64,000 nt of DNA from Nitrobacter sp047149785 (GCF_047149785.1 NZ_BAAGBE010000001.1:372001-436000), one strand, 5' to 3'; shown: positions 44,124-53,531, counted from the first letter of the stretch. Made by a program: numbers and translations. Notes: generated by a model from the sequence alone, not told the origin.

Positions 44124-44180
44124 AGAGCGTTTTCGAGCAAAGTGGCTACCGGTTCGCGTGAAGAAAACGCGTCGAATCAA
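44124..44180. repeat. AGAGCGTTTT...AAGTGGC dispersed repeat
   Basis: AGAGCGTTTTCGAGCAAAGTGG then GGTTCGCGTGAAGAAAACGCG matches the copy at 16348-16400 (with GAAGTGGC and GTTCGCGTCAAGAAAACGCG there). It lies upstream of mutL. This copy lacks the terminal hairpin. Confidence 0.8.
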
Positions 44181-44282
44181 TGGGCAACCTTGAATGTCCT
44201 GGGTTACCCGGGGGAACGTCGTGTCCCGGATGTGATTGCGGTCCAGGTTCCTGCGTTCGCGGGAACGACGAAGGCAAACGCC

Positions 44283-44711
44283 TCAATCGTCGTAACGGGC
44301 CGCACCGCGCTTCGCCTTGACGTCGCTTCGGCGTTTCTTGCCTTCGAGGCGGCGCTGCTTCGAGCCGAGCGTTGGCCGCGTGGGTCGGCGCGGCGTGGGG
44401 CGGATCGCGGCTTTGCGCAGCAAATCGATCAGGCGGTCGATGGCGTCGGCGCGGTTGCGCTCCTGGGTGCGGAAGCGCTGGGCATGGATCACGATCACGC
44501 CGTCCCGCGTCATCCGTTGCCCGGCGAGACTCGCGAGCCGCGTCGCCACATCCGGGGCGAGCGTCAGGCGGCGGGTGTCGAAGCGCAATTGCGCGGCGGT
44601 GGCGAGCTTGTTGACGTTCTGGCCACCCGGACCCGAGGCGCGGACGAAGCCGATCTCGATGTCGTCGTCGTCGATCGCGATATCGCGGGTGATCCGCACT
44701 GTGGCACTCAC
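44283..44711 (-). CDS. arfB: Alternative ribosome-rescue factor ArfB (YaeJ)
   Basis: The 142-residue protein starts at GTG with AAGGGGGAA upstream. It has the catalytic GGQ motif in ASGPGGQNVNK and the long basic C-terminal tail (GSKQRRLEGKKRRSDVKAKR) that enters the mRNA channel. It hydrolyses peptidyl-tRNA on ribosomes stalled without a stop codon. It is 57 bp after the M16 peptidase stop on the same strand, an inferred operon member. Confidence 0.92.
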   Translation of the reverse strand: MSATVRITRDIAIDDDDIEIGFVRASGPGGQNVNKLATAAQLRFDTRRLTLAPDVATRLASLAGQRMTRDGVIVIHAQRFRTQERNRADAIDRLIDLLRKAAIRPTPRRPTRPTLGSKQRRLEGKKRRSDVKAKRGAARYDD

Positions 44712-44768
44712 TGTTTGTTCCCCCTTGCGGCGGGAATCAGACCGAGCACCATAACCGATATGTGCGCG

Positions 44769-46178
44769 TCAGTGCGCGGCCGGGTGCGGCGCGGGCTGGG
44801 CCGCCCCTGGCCGGGCGGCCGCCCCCGGCTGGGCTGCCGCCGGTTGCGTCGCCGCCTGCGTGCGTCCCACGACCACGGTCAGGAGCCCGTGCCCCCACAG
44901 CCGCTTCGCGACCGCTCTCGCCTGGTCGAGGGTGACGGCATCGACAATGGCGTTGCGCTTCTCGATATAGTCGATGGGCAGATTATCGGTCTGATACTGC
45001 AACAGGCCCCTGGCCAGCTTCGATGAGGTGTCGAGCTCCAGCATCTGCGATCCCTTGAGGTAGGATTTGGCTTCGTCCAGTTCTTTCTGGGTCGGCCCAC
45101 TGTCGGCAAAACGCTGGATTTCCTTGTCGATGGCCTCGATGCTTTCGCTGGCGCGGTCGGCGCGGGTTCCGGTGGTGCCCGCAAACAGCGCCGAATGATC
45201 CATCCACAGCAGCGATTCCGAGACGGAATAGGCGAGGCCGCGCTTTTCGCGTATCTCCCGGTAGAGCCGGGATGACAGCGAGCCGCCGCCGAGAATGTGG
45301 TTGTCGACGTAGGCTGCCATGAAATCCGGATCGTGACGCATGATGCCGGGGCCGCCGAACATGACCACGGTCTGAGGCACGTCGAGCGGAACGAAGACGC
45401 GTTGCGGCGGCTTGGCGGCGACGACGTCTGCAACCGGCGTGAGGTCGCCTTTCGCGGGCAGTCCTCCGAAGGTCTGATCCAGCAGCTTTGCGAGCGCCGC
45501 CGGCTCGATGTCGCCCACGACCGCGATCTTCAATTTGTCCCTCGCCAGCACGTGATGCACGTAGGTCCTGAGGTCGTCGGTCTTGATCGTCGGAATGCTT
45601 TCGAGGGTGCCGTGCGAAGGGTGGCCGTAGGGATGATCGCCGAATGCGAGCTTGAGGAAATTGCGGCCGGCAAGTGCGTCGGGATTGGTCGAGTTGCGGC
45701 GGAGGTTGGACATGATCTGCGAGCGGATGCGCTCGACGTCGCTGGTGTCGAAGCGCGGCGCGGTCAGGGCGAGCCGCAGCAGGCCGAACGCTTCGTTGCT
45801 ATGCTCCTTGAGCATCCGCAACGAGCCGCGGAGCCGGTCACGCTCGATGGTGAAGCTCAACTCGATGGCGTGACGGTCGAGCCGTTCATGGAAGGTCTTG
45901 GAGTCGAGGTCGGCGGCGCCTTCGTCGAGCAGGCTCGCGACCATGTAGCCGACTCCCGGCTTGTCGGCCGGGTCCTGCGTCGCGCCGCCCGCGAACGCGT
46001 ATTCCATCGCCACCAGCGGCACCGTTGCATCCTGGACGAACCAGGCCTCGATGCCTCCCGGCGTCACAAGATGCTGGATCTTCGTTGCGGCGAGCGACGG
46101 GCTCGCGGCGAGGGCGGTCAATGCGAAGCAAGCCATGGCGAGCAGGCGGCGCGCCGCGCCGATCCGGATGCGTCTCAC
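44769..46178 (-). CDS. M16 family peptidase, non-catalytic partner subunit
   Basis: The protein has 469 residues from a GTG that overlaps the stop of the upstream M16 gene (GTGA). A signal peptide (about residues 1-31, ending SPSLAAT) is followed by two M16 domains. At the position of the HxxEH zinc motif it reads GYMVASLLDEGAADL, so zinc ligands are missing. It keeps the substrate-handling Arg/Tyr pattern (REKRGLAYSVSESLL), as in inactive partner subunits of heterodimeric M16 peptidases. A Pro/Ala-rich tail (about residues 445-469) is odd. It probably forms a periplasmic heterodimer with the next gene product. Confidence 0.9.
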   Translation of the reverse strand: MRRIRIGAARRLLAMACFALTALAASPSLAATKIQHLVTPGGIEAWFVQDATVPLVAMEYAFAGGATQDPADKPGVGYMVASLLDEGAADLDSKTFHERLDRHAIELSFTIERDRLRGSLRMLKEHSNEAFGLLRLALTAPRFDTSDVERIRSQIMSNLRRNSTNPDALAGRNFLKLAFGDHPYGHPSHGTLESIPTIKTDDLRTYVHHVLARDKLKIAVVGDIEPAALAKLLDQTFGGLPAKGDLTPVADVVAAKPPQRVFVPLDVPQTVVMFGGPGIMRHDPDFMAAYVDNHILGGGSLSSRLYREIREKRGLAYSVSESLLWMDHSALFAGTTGTRADRASESIEAIDKEIQRFADSGPTQKELDEAKSYLKGSQMLELDTSSKLARGLLQYQTDNLPIDYIEKRNAIVDAVTLDQARAVAKRLWGHGLLTVVVGRTQAATQPAAAQPGAAARPGAAQPAPHPAAH

Positions 46179-47563
46179 GACCGCTTCTCCTCGTGCGCCG
46201 GCGTGGTGTCCTTGATCAGATATCCCGTCACCGAGCGCGTCTTGACCAGCCATTTTTGCGCGGCCTCACGAACCTGCTCGGCGGTCACCGCGCGGACGCG
46301 GTCCGGCCAGCTCCTGATTTGGTCGACGCTCAATCCCACGGTCATGCCCGCGCCGTACCAGCGCGCCAGCGTCGTCTGACTGTCCTGGGCGTAGATCGCC
46401 TGCGCGATCAATTGCGTCTTCACGCGCTCGAGGTCTTCCGCGGGGACCGGGTTCTTGGCGAGGTCCGCGATCACGGCGTCGAGGGCCTGCTCGACCTTGG
46501 GGAAACCGACGCCCGGTTTCGGCGCCACCGCGATCGAGAACTGGGTCGGATCGACCGCGATGCCCGAATAGGATGCGTTGGTGTCGACGGCGAGCTGCTT
46601 GTCGACGACCAGCGCGCGGTAGAGATAGGCGTTGCTGCCTTCGCCCATCAGTTGCGCAAGCACATCCAGCGCGGGGCTTTCGCCGGCGGCGGCGGTGGTT
46701 GCGGAAGGCACGAGGTAATAACGCCGCAGCATCGGCTGCTCGACGCGAGGGTCGGCGAGCGTGACCGTCCGTGCCGCTATCGGCACCGGTTCCTGCGGAC
46801 GGATGCGGACAGCCGGAATTGAGGGCTGTGGCGGCACCTGGCCGAATGTCTTTTCGATCTCGGGCCGTATTGTCTGCGCATCCACGTCGCCGGCGATCAC
46901 CAGCGTCGCGTTGTTCGGCGCGTAGAACCGCTTGTAGAAGGCAAGCGCGTCCTGGCGGGTGAGCTTCTCGATCTCGTGGCGCCAGCCGATCACCGGGCGG
47001 CCGTAGGGATGGTTGAGATAGAGCGCCGCCATGATCTGTTCGGTCAGCCGCGCATCGGGATTGTTGGCGACGCGCATGTTGTATTCCTCGAGCACCACGT
47101 CGCGCTCGGGCAGCACGTTTTCGTCCTTCAGCACCAGTCCGGTCATGCGGTCGGCCTCGAACGCCATCATCGTCGCGAGTTGATCGCGCGGCACGCGCTG
47201 GTAGTAGCCGGTGTAGTCGAAATAGGTGAAGGCGTTTTCTTCGCCGCCGACGCGCAACACGGTCTTGGAAAACTCGCCGGCCGGATGCTTGGCGGTGCCC
47301 TTGAACATCAGATGCTCGAGGAAATGCGCCAGCCCGGACTTGCCGGGCGTTTCATCCGCCGAGCCGACCTTGTACCAGATCATCTGCGTGACCACCGGCG
47401 TCCGGTGATCGGGAATGATCACGACCGCGAGTCCGTTGGCCAGGGTAAACGTAGTCGGCGGTTGGGCGGTGATTGTCTGCGCCTGGGCCGCCTCGAAAGC
47501 AGGCGCGAGGCACAGGACCAGCGCCGTGAGGACGCGGGCGGCCAGTCGTCTGAGTGCTGTCAT
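46175..47563 (-). CDS. M16 family zinc peptidase, catalytic subunit
   Basis: The 462-residue protein has a signal peptide (about residues 1-29, ending EAAQAQ), then LANGLAVVIIPDHRTPVV and the inverted zinc site HFLEH in SGLAHFLEHLMFKGT, with downstream glutamates. It is translationally coupled to the partner subunit downstream. The pair resembles bacterial two-component M16 peptidases that degrade peptides in the periplasm. The ATG at 47563 starts the signal peptide; the longer frame is not supported. Confidence 0.93.
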   Translation of the reverse strand: MTALRRLAARVLTALVLCLAPAFEAAQAQTITAQPPTTFTLANGLAVVIIPDHRTPVVTQMIWYKVGSADETPGKSGLAHFLEHLMFKGTAKHPAGEFSKTVLRVGGEENAFTYFDYTGYYQRVPRDQLATMMAFEADRMTGLVLKDENVLPERDVVLEEYNMRVANNPDARLTEQIMAALYLNHPYGRPVIGWRHEIEKLTRQDALAFYKRFYAPNNATLVIAGDVDAQTIRPEIEKTFGQVPPQPSIPAVRIRPQEPVPIAARTVTLADPRVEQPMLRRYYLVPSATTAAAGESPALDVLAQLMGEGSNAYLYRALVVDKQLAVDTNASYSGIAVDPTQFSIAVAPKPGVGFPKVEQALDAVIADLAKNPVPAEDLERVKTQLIAQAIYAQDSQTTLARWYGAGMTVGLSVDQIRSWPDRVRAVTAEQVREAAQKWLVKTRSVTGYLIKDTTPAHEEKRS

Positions 47564-47748
47564 GACATGCACCGGCGGCAAGTTGTCTCTGTGGCTACGG
47601 ATTGCCGTCAGTCCCTTTGCTGGAGCCAATCATTCGGTCGCGGCGTCGCCGGTCCGGATGATCACGAAACTAAGTCCGGCCCGCATCGTGTTGGACGACC
47701 CGGGCAGGATACGTCAGCCCGGCTTGTTCGTGCCGCCGGTTGTCGCCG

Positions 47749-48462
47749 TCATTCTTTGCGCTCCTTGCCGGTGTTGACATCGATATACGTGTTGCCGAGG
47801 GCTTCCTTCGGCCCGGTGCCGTAAGCGTAGTTCGGGGATGGGGTCTGGTATCCGGCCGGAGGCTGCGTCAGCTCTTCCCGTTCCGGCTCGCCCGTGAACG
47901 TTGCGGTCTGCGGCTTGTTGCCGCCGAACAGGTTGAGGAGCTTGCCGGTGAAACCGAGTTGCGAGGGGCTGAGCGACGGATCCGCGTCCGGCGGCTGGCC
48001 CGGCTGCTCGGTCTCGGCCCGTCGCTCGGTGCCGGAACCGTGCGTTGCGAGCTTGCTCGGCAGGATCGAGGCGCCCTCTTCTTCGGGTACCGGCTTTCTT
48101 TGCTTGCGGGCGGCGACCAATTCCTTGTGGCGCTGAGCGTCGGGATCCTTCGGCCAGTTCGGATCTCTGACCTCGGTCGCGGCGGAGCCCGGCGGCGGCA
48201 GGTCGATCTTGGGTGGAATCACCAGCGGCGACCGCTCGCGATAGTTGATGCCCTTGTTGTCCATGTTGGTGGCGCCGATGCCGCTCATGATATTCTTGAT
48301 GATTTTTTCCTCGAAGGTGGAGTCGTCGTCGTCCTGAGCGCGGGCCACGCTCGACGACAGTACGACGGCGATGCCCGCGGCAACCGCGGCAAGACGAACG
48401 CCGCGCGGAAGCATTCCCGAAGCCCTGAGCACATCCCAACCGTTCTGTCCGGCTCTGCGCAT
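47749..48462 (-). CDS. Conserved secreted protein of unknown function
   Basis: The 237-residue protein has a signal peptide (about residues 1-43, with RLAAVAAGIAVVLSSSVARAQ) followed by an acidic start DDDDSTFEEKIIKNIMSGIG. A largely disordered Pro/Glu-rich body with PNWPKDPDAQRHKE and a late TYIDVNTGKERKE complete it. No family with known function is recognised. It lies between lspA and the M16 pair on the same strand, an arrangement I believe is conserved in close relatives. Confidence 0.8.
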   Translation of the reverse strand: MRRAGQNGWDVLRASGMLPRGVRLAAVAAGIAVVLSSSVARAQDDDDSTFEEKIIKNIMSGIGATNMDNKGINYRERSPLVIPPKIDLPPPGSAATEVRDPNWPKDPDAQRHKELVAARKQRKPVPEEEGASILPSKLATHGSGTERRAETEQPGQPPDADPSLSPSQLGFTGKLLNLFGGNKPQTATFTGEPEREELTQPPAGYQTPSPNYAYGTGPKEALGNTYIDVNTGKERKE

Positions 48463-48543
48463 CGCGCTTATCCTGTTCGGTTTTTTTCGAAGGATTGCGA
48501 TCGGAAGCCGACCGCACTCCGAGCAGCCCCCTATCGTCCGGGA

Positions 48544-49041
48544 TCAGGGCGCTTTTGCGGCGGACTTTCCGAAGAAGGAGTCATACAACAATGCTATCAC
48601 CCCGGCAACGATGGCCACATCGGCGAGGTTGAACACGTACCAGCTATAGGTTTTTCCTGCGAAGCGGAGGTGAAACAGAGCGAAATCCACCACCGCGCCA
48701 TAGGCGAAGCGGTCGATGGCGTTGCCGATGGCGCCGCCGATGATGAGACCGAGGCCGGTTGTCGCCAGGAGAGTATGCGATCGCGCCATCCAGATCGCCA
48801 GCAGCACCACCGCGACCGCTTTGATCGCGAGCAGGATCGCCGCGCCCGCCGGGCTGTCGGTCTGGAACCAGCCGTAGCTGATGCCGGTATTCCAGGCCAG
48901 CACCAGGTCGAAAAACGGCGTAACATTGACGGTACCGCGATGACCGATATCGAACACGAACAACAGCCAGAGCTTCGAGGCCTGATCGAGGATCAGTGCG
49001 AGGGCGGCTGCGATGAGGCCGGAACGGAGGGGAGTGGTCAT
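48544..49041 (-). CDS. lspA: Lipoprotein signal peptidase LspA
   Basis: The 165-residue inner-membrane protein has four transmembrane helices and the catalytic Asp pair in IGNAIDRFAYGAVVDF, with the conserved FDLVLAWNTGISYGW. It removes signal peptides from diacylated prolipoproteins, including probably the lipoprotein at 15789. It is downstream of ileS on the same strand; the gap holds a dispersed repeat. Confidence 0.95.
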   Translation of the reverse strand: MTTPLRSGLIAAALALILDQASKLWLLFVFDIGHRGTVNVTPFFDLVLAWNTGISYGWFQTDSPAGAAILLAIKAVAVVLLAIWMARSHTLLATTGLGLIIGGAIGNAIDRFAYGAVVDFALFHLRFAGKTYSWYVFNLADVAIVAGVIALLYDSFFGKSAAKAP

Positions 49042-49067
49042 GCGTCGGCCGCTCTGTTCCTTCTCCC

Positions 49068-49215
49068 CTCGGGGGAGAAGGTGCCTTCGCGAAGCGAAGA
49101 CGGATGAGGGGGGCTGCGCATCCGCCGCCTCACCCGGCCGCCTGAGCCAGTCATCGGGCGGCGCCTCGCGCCGACCCGTTGGGCGTCCCTCTCCCGCCAG
49201 GGGAGAGGGTCGGAA
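49068..49215. repeat. CTCCC / GGGAG dispersed repeat between ileS and lspA
   Basis: CTTCTCCCCTCGGGGGAGAAG opens it, CTTCGCGAAGCGAAG forms an inner hairpin, and CCCTCTCCCGCCAGGGGAGAGGG closes it. It belongs to the family at 11872 and 54277. It separates lspA from ileS, two genes of the same strand. Confidence 0.8.
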
Positions 49216-49225
49216 AGCGCGATCG

Positions 49226-52200
49226 TCACGCGTTCACCCCCAGCGCCTTCCATTCGCGCAGCGCCTGCGCGTCGCGCGGCGATACGTCGGGATACTCCTT
49301 GTCGTCCCCGACGCTCGGCAGGATCTTCCACGACCGGGCGCACTTGGTGCCCGCAGCTTTCTCGACCACCACGGCGACGCCCTGGACGTTCGGCAGACGG
49401 AACGCGTCGGCCGGCGCATCGCCCTCGCGCACCTCATAGTTCGAGGTGATGCAGACCTCGGCGAGGTCGACGTCGAACAACGTGCCGAGCATCGCGCGGT
49501 CGGCGACATAGACGATCGGCGAGGCTTCCAGCGAGGAGCCGATCCGCTTGGCGGCGCGTTCGAGTTCCAGCGCGCCGGTGACGACGCTGCGCACCGCGCG
49601 GATGGTCTCCCACTTCGCGGCCAAAGCATCGTCGCGGAAATCGTCGAAACTCTCGGGGAACGTCGTCAGATGCACAGACGGCTCCGCGTCCGGACGATAC
49701 AGCCGCCACGCTTCCTCGGTTGTGAACGACAGCACCGGCGCCAGCCATTTCAGGATCGAGTCGCACAGCAGATCGATCGTCGTCAGCGCCGCCTTGCGCG
49801 CCGCCGACGACGGCGGATCGCAATACAGCGTATCTTTGCGGATATCGAAATAGAACGCCGAGAGTTCGGTGTTCATGAAGGCCGCGAGACTTGCGATCAC
49901 GATCTTGTAATCGAAAGCCGCGTAAGCCTTGCGCACCACCTCGCTCTGTGCCGCCAACTGGTGCAGCATCAACCGTTCCAGCTCGGGCATGTCGGCGACC
50001 GCGACCGCGTCGGCGCGATCGAAGTGATGCAGCGTGCCGAGCATCCAGCGGATGGTGTTGCGCAGCTTGCGGTAGGTCTCGATGGTGTTCTTGAGAATCT
50101 CGGGGCCGATGCGCTGATCGTCGGCGTAGTCGGTGGCGCAGACCCACAGCCGCAGGATGTCGGCGCCGGACTCCTTGATGACCTTCTGCGGATCGACCGT
50201 ATTGCCGAGCGACTTCGACATCTTGCGGCCGTTCTCGTCGAGCGTGAAGCCGTGCGTCAGCACCACGTCGTAAGGCGCGCGGCCCCGCGTGCCGCAGCTT
50301 TCCAGAAGCGAGGAGTGAAACCAGCCGCGATGCTGGTCGCTGCCTTCCAGATACATCACGGTATCGCGGCCGCCGTCGATCGTGCGGACGATGTGGCCGA
50401 GCTGCGGGAAGTGCTGGCGATCCTCCAGCACGAAGGCATGGGTCGAGCCGGAATCGAACCAGACGTCGAGGATGTCGTCGACCTTGCGCCAGTCCTCATT
50501 GGCGCGGGGTCCGAGGAAGCGTTCGCGCGCGCCCTCGGCGTACCAGGCGTCCGCGCCTTCTTCGCTGAAGGCTTCGATGATGCGGTGATTGACGGCCTCG
50601 TCGCGCAGGATGTCGACCGAGCCGTCACCGCGCTCCTTGTAGAACAGCGCGATCGGCACGCCCCAGGCGCGTTGGCGCGAGATCACCCAATCCGGCCGGT
50701 TGGCGATCATGCCGGTGATGCGGTTTTGTCCGGCCGGCGGCACCCAGCGTGTCACCGAGATCGCGTGCAGCGCGCGGGCGCGGAGGGTGTCGCCGGGTTT
50801 CGCGTGGAGGGTGTTGCCTCCCTCCCCACCACTCGCCCCGCTCGCGGGGGGAGGGGAGAGGATCTCCCTGTCCATCGCGATGAACCATTGCGGCGTGTTG
50901 CGGAAGATCACCGGCTTCTTCGAGCGCCACGAATGCGGGTACTGGTGTTTCAGCCGTCCGCGCGCGAGCAGCATGTTGCGCGCGACCAGCACCTTGATGA
51001 CCGCCTCGTTGGCGTCGCCCTTGTCGCCCTTGTCGTCGAGGACGCGCTTGCCTTCGAAGCCGGGCGCCTGCGCCGTCAGCGCGCCGTTCTCGTCGACGGT
51101 GTAGGGAATCGCGGTCGAGATGCCGCGCGCCTCAAGCTCGCGCGCATTGTGAGTCCAGATGTCGAAGTCCTCGCGGCCATGTCCCGGCGCGGTATGGACG
51201 AAGCCGGTGCCGGTATCGTCGGTGACGTGATCGCCTGCCAACAGCGGCACGGTGAAGTCGTAGCCGCCGGACAGGCCTTTCAGCGGGTGCGCGCATTCCA
51301 CCGCATCCAGCGTATCGGCGGGAATGTCGCGGACCTTCTCGTAGGCCGTGACGCGCGCCTGCTTGAAGACGTCGGCGGCGAGTTTGTCGGCGAGCATCAG
51401 AAGATCGCCTGTTTTTGCCCAATTGTCGGCGGGCGCATCGGTGACCTTGTAAAGACCGTAGGCGATCTTGTTCGAGAAGCTGATGGCGCGATTGCCCGGC
51501 AGCGTCCACGGCGTCGTGGTCCAGATCACAACGCTCGCCTGCGCCAGCGCGCCGTGCGCCGGCGAGGTCACCGGAAACTTCACCCACACCGTATCCGAGG
51601 TGTGGTCCTCGTATTCGACCTCGGCCTCCGCCAGCGCGGTCTTCTCGACCACGCTCCACATCACCGGCTTGGAGCCGCGATAGAGCGTGCCGTTGGCGGC
51701 GAACGTCATCAGTTCGCGCGCGATCTGTGCTTCGGCCGGATAGGTCATGGTGGCGTAGGGATGCTCCCAGTCGCCGATGATGCCGAGGCGCTTAAACTCC
51801 TCGCGCTGCACGTTCAGCCAGTGCGCGGCATAGGCGCGGCATTCCTTGCGGAACGCGACCATCGCGGCCGGCTCCTTGAAGTTCGGCTTCGCCTTGCCCT
51901 TGGAGCGGTAGTTCTCCTCCTCGATCTTCCATTCGATCGGCAGGCCGTGGCAGTCCCAGCCCGGCACGTAATTGGAATCGTGTCCCAGCATCTGCTGGCT
52001 TTTGGTCACGACGTCCTTGAGGATCTTGTTGAGCGCATGGCCGATATGGATATGCCCGTTGGCGTAAGGCGGGCCGTCATGCAGCACGAATTTCGGCCGC
52101 CCCTTCGCGCGCTTGCGGAGTTGCTCGTAAAGATCGATCTCGTTCCAGCGCGCCAGAATCTCCGGCTCGCGCTGCGGCAGTCCGGCGCGCATCGGAAAGT

Positions 52201-52267
52201 CCGTCTGCGGCAGGTAGAGGGTTTTGGAATAGTCGGGGGTGGCGGTCGTCTGGGGCTTGTCGGACAT
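49226..52267 (-). CDS. ileS: Isoleucine--tRNA ligase
   Basis: The 1013-residue class I synthetase has the HIGH motif as HIGH in YANGHIHIGHALNKIL and the KMSKS motif KMSKSLGN. The ATG at 52267 begins MSDKPQTTATPDYSKTLYLP; the open frame to 52630 has no start signal. Around residues 470-484 a 15-residue low-complexity segment (LSPPPASGASGGEGG) interrupts the otherwise conserved run from WFIAMDREI to DTLRARALHAI and is encoded by repeat-like DNA. At the C-terminus the Zn-ribbon cysteines are mostly replaced (CARSWKI and VSPRD), as I recall for related alphaproteobacteria. It is co-directional with ribF and lspA. Confidence 0.96.
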   Translation of the reverse strand: MSDKPQTTATPDYSKTLYLPQTDFPMRAGLPQREPEILARWNEIDLYEQLRKRAKGRPKFVLHDGPPYANGHIHIGHALNKILKDVVTKSQQMLGHDSNYVPGWDCHGLPIEWKIEEENYRSKGKAKPNFKEPAAMVAFRKECRAYAAHWLNVQREEFKRLGIIGDWEHPYATMTYPAEAQIARELMTFAANGTLYRGSKPVMWSVVEKTALAEAEVEYEDHTSDTVWVKFPVTSPAHGALAQASVVIWTTTPWTLPGNRAISFSNKIAYGLYKVTDAPADNWAKTGDLLMLADKLAADVFKQARVTAYEKVRDIPADTLDAVECAHPLKGLSGGYDFTVPLLAGDHVTDDTGTGFVHTAPGHGREDFDIWTHNARELEARGISTAIPYTVDENGALTAQAPGFEGKRVLDDKGDKGDANEAVIKVLVARNMLLARGRLKHQYPHSWRSKKPVIFRNTPQWFIAMDREILSPPPASGASGGEGGNTLHAKPGDTLRARALHAISVTRWVPPAGQNRITGMIANRPDWVISRQRAWGVPIALFYKERGDGSVDILRDEAVNHRIIEAFSEEGADAWYAEGARERFLGPRANEDWRKVDDILDVWFDSGSTHAFVLEDRQHFPQLGHIVRTIDGGRDTVMYLEGSDQHRGWFHSSLLESCGTRGRAPYDVVLTHGFTLDENGRKMSKSLGNTVDPQKVIKESGADILRLWVCATDYADDQRIGPEILKNTIETYRKLRNTIRWMLGTLHHFDRADAVAVADMPELERLMLHQLAAQSEVVRKAYAAFDYKIVIASLAAFMNTELSAFYFDIRKDTLYCDPPSSAARKAALTTIDLLCDSILKWLAPVLSFTTEEAWRLYRPDAEPSVHLTTFPESFDDFRDDALAAKWETIRAVRSVVTGALELERAAKRIGSSLEASPIVYVADRAMLGTLFDVDLAEVCITSNYEVREGDAPADAFRLPNVQGVAVVVEKAAGTKCARSWKILPSVGDDKEYPDVSPRDAQALREWKALGVNA
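50816..50860 (-). repeat. In-frame palindromic repeat insertion within ileS
   Basis: The 45-bp coding segment contains the palindromic core CTCGCCCCGCTCGCGGGGG-like DNA with CCCCTCC and GGAGGG flanks, similar to the CTCCC family between genes. It encodes LSPPPASGASGGEGG, which is out of character for IleS. The frame is preserved on both sides, and the length is exactly 15 codons. Confidence 0.7.
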
Positions 52268-52559
52268 GAAGGCTCTGGCTTGGCTCAAAGGGCGCGAAAA
52301 CGCGGGGGATAGCGAATGAACTGGAACGGTCCCGGTCTTGCGCTTGAGCCAGGGCTCAGGCGGAAGCCGGGCTGCTAATCCGTATGGTGCGCCGCGCGAA
52401 CATGGGCTTTTCCATAGCAGGCGGCCGGGGGGAGCGCAAAGGTCGAAAAACCTTTCCGGTCGTTCCGGACGCCGCGCCGTCGGCGATCCGGAATCCCAAC
52501 ATTCAACGATAATTCGTGAACGAGATTTCGGGGTTCGCGCCGCCGGCCTGCTCGGGGCA

Positions 52560-53531
52560 TTACCCGATGGCGCCGAGTTTCGGAAACGCGTCGGGCGCGG
52601 CCGCGAGCATCGCCCGTGCGACGGCCGCATCGCCGTCCATCCGGCGCACCAGCGCCTTGACGCTGTCGAATTTCAGCTCGTCACGGATGAAGCCGATGAA
52701 GGCCGCGTCCAGCGTGGTCCCGTAGAGGTCGCCCGTGAAGTCGAACAGGAACACTTCGAGCAGCGGCGCGCCGTTGTCGAAGGTCGGGCGGCGGCCGAAG
52801 CTCGCGACGCCGTCGAAGCGCTCCATCCCCCGACCGACCCGCACGGCGTAGACGCCGTGCCTGAGGCCGCAATCCTTGTCGAGGCGGATATTGGCGGTGG
52901 GATAGCCGAGCCCCGCGCCGCGCTTGTCGCCATGGATCACCTCGCCGGTCACGAACCAGGGTCCGCCGAGCATGGCGGTGGCGTCCGCGATCTGGCCCTC
53001 CGCCAGCGCCATGCGGATCGCGCTGGACGACACGGGCCGCTCATCGATGTCGATATGGGGCTGCACGTCGACCTCGATGCCGAAGCGCGTCGCCTCGCTC
53101 GCCAAAAGGCTGGGCGAACCGACCCGGCCCTTGCCGAAATGGAAATCGTATCCGACGGCGATGCCGCTGACGCCGAGGCGATCAATCAGATCATGGTGAA
53201 TGAAATCCTGCGCCGTGGTGCCCGCTCGCGCGGCGTCGAAGGTCATGACCACGGCCCCGGCGAGGCCCGCTCCAGCCAGCAGCCGCAGCTTGCTGGTCTC
53301 GTCGGTCAGGCGGAATTGCTGGGTGTTCGGGCTGAAGAACTTTCGCGGATGCGGCTCGAAGGTGACCGCAAGGGCCGGCCTGTTGCGGGAACGGGCCATC
53401 TGAAGCGCCGCCGAGATCACCGCGCGATGGCCGAGGTGAACGCCGTCGAAATTGCCCATCGCCACCACCGACCCTTTTGGGATCGTTTTGGCAGGGGCGG
53501 CGTCGCGGATGATGATAAATCGGGAGGTCAT
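52560..53531 (-). CDS. ribF: Bifunctional riboflavin kinase / FAD synthetase RibF
   Basis: The 323-residue protein has an N-terminal nucleotidyltransferase domain (VVAMGNFDGVHLGHRAVI, then EPHPRKFFSP and SSSAIRMALAEG) and a C-terminal riboflavin kinase domain (GDKRGAGLGYPTANIRL). It makes FMN and FAD. The ATG at 53531 begins the conserved N-terminus. It lies 293 bp upstream of ileS on the same strand, a pairing also seen in other proteobacteria. That gap holds no gene, and presumably the ileS promoter. Confidence 0.95.
   Translation of the reverse strand: MTSRFIIIRDAAPAKTIPKGSVVAMGNFDGVHLGHRAVISAALQMARSRNRPALAVTFEPHPRKFFSPNTQQFRLTDETSKLRLLAGAGLAGAVVMTFDAARAGTTAQDFIHHDLIDRLGVSGIAVGYDFHFGKGRVGSPSLLASEATRFGIEVDVQPHIDIDERPVSSSAIRMALAEGQIADATAMLGGPWFVTGEVIHGDKRGAGLGYPTANIRLDKDCGLRHGVYAVRVGRGMERFDGVASFGRRPTFDNGAPLLEVFLFDFTGDLYGTTLDAAFIGFIRDELKFDSVKALVRRMDGDAAVARAMLAAAPDAFPKLGAIG

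Noticed and set aside
44190..44282. Another dispersed palindromic repeat upstream of mutL
   Set aside because: The GGTTACCCGGGGGAACG and GTGTCCCGG pieces look repeat-like but do not align to the families defined here over more than a few bases.
49013..52312. 1099-codon open frame on the plus strand
   Set aside because: It is wholly antisense to ileS, which has clear HIGH and KMSKS motifs. Long antisense frames arise in GC-rich coding DNA because stops are rare in that phase. Its product is repetitive Arg/His/Ala-rich without any domain.
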